From: UBA1447 sp964612185
Lineage (GTDB): Bacteria; Bacillota; Clostridia; Oscillospirales; Acutalibacteraceae
Length of the DNA: 11,935 nucleotides
Reading direction: 5' to 3'
NCBI GenBank assembly: GCA_964612185.1
Contig: CAZTCR010000061.1
Location: 1-11,935, forward strand
Shown here in pieces: positions 7,097-11,935 of this stretch; the first letter of the stretch is position 1, and every line of letters begins with the position of its first letter. A program made the translations under genes and the position numbers. Below the pieces are notes generated by a model. It was not told where the DNA came from and searched no databases. It saw nothing but the letters and a program-made list of their open reading frames with translations.

Positions 7097-7138
7097 CGGT
7101 TTCCGCGCGAAAAGACCGGAGGACCGCGGCAAAAACCG
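7097..7138 (-). promoter_or_regulatory. Structured 5' leader hairpin of galE
   Basis: CGGTTT (7097-7102) pairs with AAACCG (7133-7138) and CCGCG (7103-7107) with CGCGG (7125-7129), with a 3-nt bulge and a 17-nt loop. In the galE mRNA the loop carries CCTCC, which is complementary to a ribosome-binding sequence. The stem is long enough to fold stably. No known riboswitch class is recognised. Confidence 0.4.
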
Positions 7139-7168
7139 TTTCAAACAGGTGCCGCAGTGCATACAACT

Positions 7169-7196
7169 ATTATAGAGGAAATCGGAGAAAAATCAA
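7169..7196 (-). promoter_or_regulatory. Candidate galE promoter
   Basis: On the minus strand, TTGATT (7191-7196) and a perfect TATAAT (7169-7174) are separated by 16 bp. The predicted leader to the galE start is ~100 nt. The divergent HD gene begins 37 bp beyond the -35, so any regulator here could affect both. Confidence 0.6.
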
Positions 7197-7232
7197 CACA
7201 AAAGAATAAGCCCGGAAAGGACAAAATGTTAT

Positions 7233-7892
7233 ATGACAAGTTTTGAGGAAATCCACAAGGATGCGGAAATAAATGAGTATATCAAACAAAGCAACGAGGT
7301 GCTCGGTGCAATCGGTTACACCGAACACGGGTTTGCCCATTGCAAGCGCACGGCTGATATTTCCGCGCGTATTTTGCGCAAGCTGGGTTATGACGAGCGC
7401 ACTTGCGAATTGGCACAAATCGCGGGCTATATGCACGACATCGGCAATGTGGTAAACCGGGTCGCTCATGCCCAAAGCAGCGCGCTGATGACTTTCGGTA
7501 TTCTGCACAGGCTTGAATTCACACCGGATGAAATTGCCAGGGTGACTTCCGCCATCGGCCACCATGACGAGAAGACCGCCGCGGCTGTGAATCCCATTGC
7601 CGCCGCGCTGATTCTTGCGGACAAAAGCGATGTGCGCCGCACCAGAGTCAGGGATAAAGAGACGGTGCTCACCGATATCCACGACCGCGTGAATTTTGCC
7701 GTGCGAAAGTCCGACCTGAAGATAGCGACGGACGAAAAAATGATTAAACTGCTGCTGGAAATTGATACGGAAATCTGCCCCGTTATGGAATATTTTGAAA
7801 TATTTTTAGACCGCATGGTGCTGTGCAAAAAGGCGGCCTATTATCTGGACTACAATTTTGAGCTGATGATTAATGACACGAGGCTGCTATGA
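7233..7892 (+). CDS. HD-domain metal-dependent phosphohydrolase-like protein, substrate unknown
   Basis: This 219-residue soluble protein has an HD domain (PF01966) in its N-terminal two thirds. Metal-ligand candidates are His36 (FAHCKR), His68-Asp69 (YMHDIGN), His79 (AHAQSS), His110-His111 (GHHDEK) and Asp130 (LADKSD). The regular spacing suggests an active hydrolase acting on a phosphorylated substrate such as a nucleotide, but the substrate cannot be read from the sequence. The C-terminal ~70 residues are outside the core. Start ATG 7233 is preceded by GGAAAGGA at about 11 nt; an out-of-frame ATG at 7226 opens only a six-codon frame. Its TGA overlaps the rsmA ATG (ATGA at 7889-7892), indicating translational coupling and perhaps a role linked to ribosome or RNA metabolism. 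Confidence 0.85.
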   Translation: MTSFEEIHKDAEINEYIKQSNEVLGAIGYTEHGFAHCKRTADISARILRKLGYDERTCELAQIAGYMHDIGNVVNRVAHAQSSALMTFGILHRLEFTPDEIARVTSAIGHHDEKTAAAVNPIAAALILADKSDVRRTRVRDKETVLTDIHDRVNFAVRKSDLKIATDEKMIKLLLEIDTEICPVMEYFEIFLDRMVLCKKAAYYLDYNFELMINDTRLL

Positions 7893-8746
7893 GGAATCTT
7901 TCGGATATCGGTGTTATTAAAGAAATTCTGTACCGCCACGGATTTACGCTGTCCAAATCCCTGGGGCAGAACTTCCTGATTGATCCGACTATTTGCCCCG
8001 CGATGGCAAAAGCGAGCGGCGCGCAAACGGGTACGGGCGTTTTGGAAATCGGCCCGGGTATCGGCATATTAACAGCCGAACTTGCCAAACTGGCCGATAA
8101 AGTGGTGGCGGTGGAGCTGGATAAACGCCTGCTGCCGATTCTGGATGAAACGCTCGCAGAGTTTGATAACATCGAGATTGTGCATGCGGACATCTTAAAA
8201 CTTGACATGCAAAAGTTCATTGCGGAAAAATTTGCCGGTATGCGTGTGGTGGTCTGCGCCAATCTGCCGTACTACATCACATCCCCCGTGATAATGCTCC
8301 TGCTGGAAAGCCGCCTGCCGGTTGAAGCGGTGACCGTCATGGTGCAAAAAGAAACAGCCGAGCGGCTTTGCGCAAAAGTCGGCACACGGGTTGCGGGCGC
8401 GGTGACGGTCGCGGTGGATTATTACGCCCGGGCAAAGCAGCTCTTTGAGGTGCCGCACGACTCTTTTCTGCCGGCACCCAAGGTGGACAGCATGGTCATT
8501 ATGCTTGAAATCAGGAGCAAACCGCCGGTTGATGTCAAGGATGAAGCGGGATTTTTCCGCATGGTGAAGGCCGCTTTCGGGCAGCGGAGAAAAACCGCCG
8601 CGAACGGCATCAGCGCAGGAACCGGCATTGAAAAAGGACAGATAGCGGCGGCGATTGAGCGGGCGGGCTTTGACCCCAATGTGCGCGCGGAAAGCCTGAG
8701 CATGGAAGAGCTCGCCGGGTTATACAATGAAATCGTGTGCGGATAA
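7889..8746 (+). CDS. rsmA: 16S rRNA (adenine1518/1519-N6)-dimethyltransferase
   Basis: This 285-residue KsgA/RsmA enzyme transfers four methyl groups from S-adenosylmethionine to two adjacent adenosines near the 3' end of 16S rRNA, a late quality step in small-subunit assembly. Motifs in order are KSLGQNFLID (23-32), the SAM-binding LEIGPGIG (52-59), the acidic AVELDKR (74-80), catalytic NLPY (125-128), KVGTR...VAVDYYA (163-180), FLPAPKVDS (193-201) and FGQRRKT (230-236), with a helical C-terminal domain. It is complete and of normal length. ATG overlaps the stop of the HD gene, with GAGG a few bases upstream. The alternative name is ksgA. No intrinsic terminator with a T-run follows; a palindrome lies ~40 bp downstream. 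Confidence 0.97.
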   Translation: MRNLSDIGVIKEILYRHGFTLSKSLGQNFLIDPTICPAMAKASGAQTGTGVLEIGPGIGILTAELAKLADKVVAVELDKRLLPILDETLAEFDNIEIVHADILKLDMQKFIAEKFAGMRVVVCANLPYYITSPVIMLLLESRLPVEAVTVMVQKETAERLCAKVGTRVAGAVTVAVDYYARAKQLFEVPHDSFLPAPKVDSMVIMLEIRSKPPVDVKDEAGFFRMVKAAFGQRRKTAANGISAGTGIEKGQIAAAIERAGFDPNVRAESLSMEELAGLYNEIVCG

Positions 8747-8783
8747 CAATTCGGGCTCCGGCAAGCCTGGATTTTCAGCGGTA

Positions 8784-8803
8784 GGGGACGGGTCATCCGT
8801 CCC
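8784..8803. repeat. REP-like palindrome upstream of tRNA-Gly
   Basis: GGGACGG (8785-8791) pairs with CCGTCCC (8797-8803) around a 5-nt loop, preceded by another G. The GGGGACGG core is the same as that of the larger palindrome after the tRNA (8964-8990). No T-run follows, so it is a poor terminator for rsmA. It looks like a dispersed extragenic palindrome. Confidence 0.55.
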
Positions 8804-8833
8804 GCGAATATCAAAAATTTCGGCTTTCGGCGC

Positions 8834-8863
8834 TTGACAAGTCAACATTATATTTGGTATAAT
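8834..8863 (+). promoter_or_regulatory. Near-perfect sigma-A promoter of tRNA-Gly
   Basis: TTGACA (8834-8839) and TATAAT (8858-8863) are both perfect matches with an 18-bp spacer. The -10 ends 13 bp before the tRNA 5' end, so transcription would start close to the mature tRNA. Confidence 0.9.
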
Positions 8864-8876
8864 TCCCCCTGCAAAT

Positions 8877-8952
8877 GCGGATGTAGCTCATCTGGTAGAG
8901 CGCCACCTTGCCAAGGTGGAGGTAGCGAGTTCGAGCCTCGTCATCCGCTCCA
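8877..8952 (+). tRNA. tRNA-Gly(GCC)
   Basis: This 76-nt gene has an encoded CCA (8950-8952). The acceptor GCGGATG pairs with CATCCGC, with discriminator T. The D arm is GCTC...GAGC. The anticodon arm CCACC-TTGCCAA-GGTGG gives anticodon GCC, which reads glycine GGC/GGU. The T arm is GCGAG-TTCGAGC-CTCGT. It stands alone, between two REP-like palindromes, and 61 bp upstream of a phosphatase gene on the same strand. Confidence 0.97.
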
Positions 8953-8963
8953 GAACACAAGCA

Positions 8964-8990
8964 GGGGACGGTTCTTTGGGAACCGTCCCC
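8964..8990. repeat. REP-like palindrome between tRNA-Gly and the phosphatase gene
   Basis: A perfect 11-bp stem, GGGGACGGTTC (8964-8974) with GAACCGTCCCC (8980-8990), has a 5-nt TTTGG loop. It shares the GGGGACGG core with 8784-8803. The following bases (GCAGTTTACA) do not form a proper T-run, so termination would be partial at best. Palindromes with this core recur in intergenic regions of many Clostridia; copy number here needs the whole genome. Confidence 0.7.
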
Positions 8991-9013
8991 GCAGTTTACA
9001 AGGAGAAACACAG

Positions 9014-9727
9014 ATGCCTTTTCAGCGGCGCGTTTTATTCGACAACTTGGTCAACTGCAGGGACTTGGGCGGCTACCCGTGCCATGGCGGTGCCGTAACG
9101 CAATTCGGCAGGCTGCTGCGCTGCGGCATTCCCCGCGACCCGACGCCCGATGATTTGGAAAAACTGCGGTCAATCGGCATCAAAACGGTCATTGACCTGC
9201 GCGGCGATAAAGAAGCGGTGGAACGGCCGTCGGCATTTTTAAAATATCCGGATTTTACTTACCATCAGATATCGCTGCTGGAAGTGAACCCCGCCATCAC
9301 CAACCCGGACGCATTGCTGTGCGATATTTATAAGCGGAGCGTTGAATCATACGGTGCGAATTACGCCAGAGCGGTCAAAACCCTCATCGGCATTGAAACC
9401 CCGGCGATTTTCCACTGCTTTTTGGGCAAGGACAGGACGGGCATACTGGCATCCATGATTCTCGAGCTGTCGGGTGTCGGCAGAGAGGACATTGTTGCGG
9501 ACTATCAGGTGTCCGGCACGTACCTCAACGCGTTCTACAAAAAAGAAATCGAGGCGGAAACCGGACTTATCTGGGAGAACAATGACGACCATCTGCAGTC
9601 CGAACCGCACAACATCGGGTATCTGCATGACTATCTTGAAAAAAAATACGGCGGCGTTGCGGGTTATCTGCGGACTTTCGGCGTTACGGACGGGGAAATC
9701 GAGCGGGCGGCCGGGCTGCTGCTGTAA
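9014..9727 (+). CDS. LipA-type protein tyrosine/serine phosphatase
   Basis: This 237-residue protein belongs to the Y_phosphatase3 family (PF13350), resembling Listeria LipA-type phosphatases that hydrolyse phosphotyrosine and sometimes phosphoinositides. The N-terminal NLVNCRDLGGY (11-21) and IDLRGDKE (60-67) are family hallmarks. The active-site loop is HCFLGKDRTG (134-143), a CX5R motif with nucleophile Cys135 and Arg141. There is no signal peptide, so it is probably cytoplasmic. ATG 9014 follows AAGGAG by 8 nt. The frame stays open upstream through the tRNA gene, but those earlier starts cannot be real. No separate promoter is evident between the tRNA and the gene, so it may be read from the tRNA promoter through a weak hairpin. 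It ends in TAATAA, next to a mobile-element border. The target is unknown. Confidence 0.92.
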   Translation: MPFQRRVLFDNLVNCRDLGGYPCHGGAVTQFGRLLRCGIPRDPTPDDLEKLRSIGIKTVIDLRGDKEAVERPSAFLKYPDFTYHQISLLEVNPAITNPDALLCDIYKRSVESYGANYARAVKTLIGIETPAIFHCFLGKDRTGILASMILELSGVGREDIVADYQVSGTYLNAFYKKEIEAETGLIWENNDDHLQSEPHNIGYLHDYLEKKYGGVAGYLRTFGVTDGEIERAAGLLL

Positions 9728-9793
9728 TAACTGCAGCAATATTAAAAAACAACCTACCCTTTGAGGGTGCGTCTTAGGGATTTATAATCCCGG
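9728..9793. other. Probable border zone of the integrative element (attachment site not pinpointed)
   Basis: Non-coding sequence lies between the intact chromosomal phosphatase gene and the terminator of the recombinase gene. Large serine recombinases of the TnpX/TndX type lie at one end of their element, so one att half-site should fall here or just beyond. Two small palindromes are present, ACCCT/AGGGT (9756-9760 with 9764-9768) and GGGAT/ATCCC (9777-9781 with 9787-9791). The other element end is outside the window, so no core can be matched. Confidence 0.35.
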
Positions 9794-9841
9794 AAAAATA
9801 TCGGCATAGTTTGGTAGTATTACCGGCTATGCCGATTTTTC
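9794..9841. terminator. Bidirectional intrinsic terminator at the end of the recombinase gene
   Basis: ATCGGCATAG (9800-9809) pairs with CTATGCCGAT (9827-9836), with a small inner stem GGTA/TACC (9813-9816 with 9821-9824). Five-T runs flank it on either strand. The TAG stop of the recombinase (9827-9829, minus strand) is built into the stem. It can end both the recombinase transcript and read-through from the phosphatase gene. Confidence 0.85.
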
Positions 9842-11497
9842 TTGCTCCTGTGTGGCTTCGGTTGCTGGTGGCGTGAACTCGCCAATGCAATTATAAACGA
9901 TTTTGATGCGCTGTACCCGTCTGCCATCGATGCGTTCCGCCTTGTAAACGAGTATTTTCTCAACGAACTCGCGTATCATCTCCGCCGTAAGCTCCTGAAT
10001 GTCCGTGTACTTCTGTACCAAGGCGAGGAAGTGGTCAACATTGAGCGCACTGTCGTGTTCGGCGGTCATGGTGCCTTTCAGCTCCACCACACGGCTTTCA
10101 AGGGTATGCTGCTCGGCTTCGTAGCTGGCGGTCATCTTGGCGAAGCGCTCATCGGAAATCTTGCCGGACAGATTATCCTCGTAAAGACGCTGGATAATGT
10201 CATCCAGCTTGGCGATACGCGCCTGTGACTGATCCAGCTCTCGCTTGCTGTCCCGCAGGCTCTTGTCGAGGTCTGCCCTTGACTTGGAAGTCACCATTTG
10301 CACAAACTCGCTTTCGCGCTCATACGCAAACGCCGTTATCTGACGAACACCGTCAAGGAGCGCCTCCTCGACCACAACATTACGTATCTGGTGTGAACTG
10401 CAGCCGCCCTTGACCTTCCGATAGGTAGCGCAGACGAAATACTCCTTATCGTGTTCCCAGCCGCGATGCCGGACTTGGTACAGCTTGGCTCCGCAGTCGG
10501 CGCAGAACAGCATCCCGGAGAGGATCGGCATTTCACCCATCGGCGTCACTCGACGCCTGCTATCCCGTATCTTCTGCACTGTCTCGAACACCGACTGCTT
10601 GATAATCGCCTCGTGTGTATTCTCGAAAATCTGCCACTCGGATGGGTCGTTCTTGAGCTGCTTTTTGTTCTTGTAGGACTTGCGGTAGGTCTTGAAGTTT
10701 ACCGTATGCCCCAGATACTCCTGCCGAGAGAGCATATGGACAATGGTGCTTCCACGCCAAATATAGTCATCATCATGGCCTCTGTTGTCTGGAATAGCTA
10801 CGCCAATCGCTTTGGCGTGTGCCGTGGGATTCATTATGTGCCTTTTGCTGAATTCCTTGGCTATCTGAGTCGGGCCGTAGCCGTCCATGCATAGGTGAAA
10901 CGCCTGACGCACCACCTCTGCGGCTTCCTCGTCAATGACCCAGTGCGTCTTGTCCTCCGGGTCTTTGATGTAGCCGTAGGGAGGATTCGTACAGAGCGGC
11001 TTTCCGTTTTGCCCTTTTGCCTTAAACACCGCTCGAATCTTCTTGCTGGTGTCCTTAGCGTACCATTCATTTATGATGTTGAGAAAGGGCGTAAAATCGC
11101 TATCCTGCTGATTAGCACTGTCGACGCCGTTGTTGATGGCGATGAAACGGATGTCAGAACCAGGAAAGAACACCTCCGTGTAGTAGCCGACCTTGAGATA
11201 ATCGCGTCCGAGGCGGCTCATGTCCTTCACAATGATGGTACCGATGCCGCCTTCTTCTGCAAGCGTAATCAAGCGCTGCCAGTCTGGACGTTCGAAGTTC
11301 GTTCCGCTGTACCCGTCGTCAACGAAAAACTGCGTGTTTCCGAATCCGTTGTCGTCAGCGTACTTCTGGAGTATGCCTTTCTGGTTCTTGATGCTGTTGC
11401 TATCACCCTGAAGCTCGTCATCGCGGGAAAGGCGGCAGTAGAGGGCTGTGACCTTGCTGTCATTCTTCGCAGTAGTAAAAGACTGTCTGTTATTCAT
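9827..11497 (-). CDS. Large serine recombinase, TnpX/TndX type
   Basis: This 556-residue site-specific recombinase excises and integrates a mobile element through a phosphoserine intermediate. The resolvase domain (~15-165) has the catalytic motif YCRLSRDDE with Ser24, and the conserved SRLGRD (94-99) with Arg95 and Arg98. A recombinase domain (PF07508, ~170-300) includes NPPYGY. A zinc-ribbon follows with Cys332, Cys335, Cys356 and Cys366, then a long coiled coil (~405-480) and a DUF4368-like C-terminus. I start at ATG 11497 because AAAGGAGG lies directly upstream. A TTG nine codons earlier would place that ribosome site inside the gene. It lies 77 bp after a TnpW-like gene, the arrangement of Tn4451/Tn5397-like elements and many clostridial ICEs. 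The frame is intact, so it is probably active. Cargo lies outside the window. Confidence 0.95.
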   Translation of the reverse strand: MNNRQSFTTAKNDSKVTALYCRLSRDDELQGDSNSIKNQKGILQKYADDNGFGNTQFFVDDGYSGTNFERPDWQRLITLAEEGGIGTIIVKDMSRLGRDYLKVGYYTEVFFPGSDIRFIAINNGVDSANQQDSDFTPFLNIINEWYAKDTSKKIRAVFKAKGQNGKPLCTNPPYGYIKDPEDKTHWVIDEEAAEVVRQAFHLCMDGYGPTQIAKEFSKRHIMNPTAHAKAIGVAIPDNRGHDDDYIWRGSTIVHMLSRQEYLGHTVNFKTYRKSYKNKKQLKNDPSEWQIFENTHEAIIKQSVFETVQKIRDSRRRVTPMGEMPILSGMLFCADCGAKLYQVRHRGWEHDKEYFVCATYRKVKGGCSSHQIRNVVVEEALLDGVRQITAFAYERESEFVQMVTSKSRADLDKSLRDSKRELDQSQARIAKLDDIIQRLYEDNLSGKISDERFAKMTASYEAEQHTLESRVVELKGTMTAEHDSALNVDHFLALVQKYTDIQELTAEMIREFVEKILVYKAERIDGRRVQRIKIVYNCIGEFTPPATEATQEQEKSA

Positions 11498-11574
11498 TTT
11501 TTCCTCCTTTCCGACAGTCTTCAAGCGGTACTACATATTCGCGTACTACTGCAAAGAAGTCAAGCGGTATTGTG
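11498..11574 (-). promoter_or_regulatory. tnpW-recombinase spacer with direct repeats and a possible weak promoter
   Basis: TCAAGCGGTA occurs at 11521-11530 and again at 11560-11569. GTACTAC occurs at 11528-11534 and 11543-11549. On the minus strand a TTGACT with a poor GAATAT 17 bp downstream could be a weak promoter for the recombinase. The AAAGGAGG ribosome site of the recombinase is at the end of this region. Such repeats could bind a regulator, but this is inference. Confidence 0.4.
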
Positions 11575-11736
11575 TTAAGATGCCAGCTCTATTTTCTGGC
11601 GTTCCAGTTCGCCCAGAATCATGCGTTTCAACTTGTCATAAGCGGTTTCTTTGGCAGTGATACTGACTGCCGACTCTATAATGTAGAGCGTGTCACCGAT
11701 GACTTTTTCGGTCACGCTTACAGTCTTTTCTTCCAT
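11575..11736 (-). CDS. TnpW-like small transposon-encoded protein
   Basis: This 53-residue protein starts MEEKTVSVTEKVIGDTLYIIESAVS and ends GELERQKIELAS. The pattern of a short beta-rich start with a VIG..YIIES core, then ATAKET/TAYDKLKRMI leading into a helix, matches the TnpW family (PF14202), small proteins found in Tn4451-type elements and clostridial ICEs. Their biochemical role is not established. ATG 11734-11736 is preceded by AGGAGG at 7 nt, a very strong site, and the TAA is at 11575-11577. It lies just upstream of the recombinase on the same strand and is probably co-transcribed with it. Confidence 0.85.
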   Translation of the reverse strand: MEEKTVSVTEKVIGDTLYIIESAVSITAKETAYDKLKRMILGELERQKIELAS

Positions 11737-11749
11737 TCGGGTTCCTCCT

Positions 11750-11935
11750 AACAATTAAAGTCGTATATGACGGTGAACGAAACGTTCAGCCTAACATGAC
11801 GCAACGAATCGTTACCCCATCTGATGATGGGCGTAGGGGGGTAGCAAATCGCTACACCCTTTCATCTCGGACAGCGGTGCGGGGCTTCGTGTGAATAAAA
11901 AGCGAATTCAAACGGGTAATATACCCCCGCAGGGT
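11750..11935 (-). promoter_or_regulatory. Hairpin-rich non-coding leader of the tnpW-recombinase module
   Basis: I see no gene here. Five inverted repeats lie close together: GAACG/CGTTC (11775-11779 with 11783-11787), AACGA/TCGTT (11803-11807 with 11809-11813), CCCATC/GATGGG (11816-11821 with 11826-11831), GTAGC/GCTAC (11841-11845 with 11851-11855) and GGGTA/TACCC (11914-11918 with 11922-11926). Such clusters occur at transfer origins, at protein-binding sites and in regulatory leaders of ICEs. I cannot say which applies. A relaxase gene, which would favour an oriT, is not in view. Confidence 0.45.

Noticed and set aside
7226..7246. Six-codon leader peptide overlapping the HD gene start
   Set aside because: It is very short, out of frame, and uses the same ribosome site. 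It is more likely a chance ATG.
8964..8990. Strong intrinsic terminator after tRNA-Gly
   Set aside because: The stem is strong but no T-run follows, and the same core occurs upstream of the tRNA, so a REP-like palindrome is the better description. Partial termination is not excluded.
8834..9013. In-frame upstream extension of the phosphatase gene
   Set aside because: It would run through the promoter, the whole tRNA-Gly gene and a palindrome. ATG 9014 has a proper AAGGAG site and starts at the conserved family N-terminus.
11498..11524. TTG start nine codons upstream of the recombinase ATG
   Set aside because: The AAAGGAGG ribosome site would lie inside the coding sequence, and the ATG at 11497 is ideally placed after it.
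10895..11578. 227-codon open frame on the plus strand
   Set aside because: It is antisense to the recombinase catalytic domain and has no family match or start signal.

Overview
The window looks like chromosomal DNA of a member of the Bacillota, class Clostridia, probably an Oscillospiraceae/Ruminococcaceae-type gut bacterium. This is inferred from the gene families, the strong AGGAGG-type ribosome sites, tRNA genes with encoded CCA, consensus TTGACA/TATAAT promoters and a Tn4451/TnpX-type mobile element. No rRNA or species-level marker is present, so the placement is tentative.

Layout. (1) 1-534: what looks like the end of an IS200/IS605-type insertion (two hairpins) abuts the 3' half of a PiT phosphate transporter gene, which therefore seems broken. 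An intact DUF47/PhoU-like partner gene follows (556-1182). (2) 1299-1694: a minus-strand tRNA cluster Met(CAU)-Glu(UUC)-Val(CAC) with a consensus promoter and a strong hairpin terminator shared with the phosphate operon. (3) 1718-7061: a minus-strand block galE - hflX - MBOAT O-acyltransferase - DHHW/AlgX-like protein. The last two form an extracytoplasmic polysaccharide O-acetylation pair. The galE-hflX gap holds about eleven tandem copies of a degenerate 11-bp repeat. (4) 7233-8746: plus-strand HD-domain hydrolase gene overlapping rsmA (ksgA) by an ATGA junction. (5) 8784-9727: tRNA-Gly(GCC) with a near-perfect promoter, bracketed by two related REP-like palindromes, then an LipA-type protein tyrosine phosphatase gene 61 bp downstream. 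(6) 9728-11935: one end of an integrative element: a bidirectional terminator, a 556-residue large serine recombinase (TnpX/TndX type), a 53-residue TnpW-like protein, and a hairpin-rich leader. The element continues past the right edge.

Most genes are ordinary housekeeping or envelope functions. The less explained parts are the 11-bp array, the REP-like pair around tRNA-Gly with a possible tRNA-mRNA dicistron, the folded galE leader, the IS-broken pit gene, and the non-coding leader of the recombinase module. I do not see a clearly new multi-gene system.
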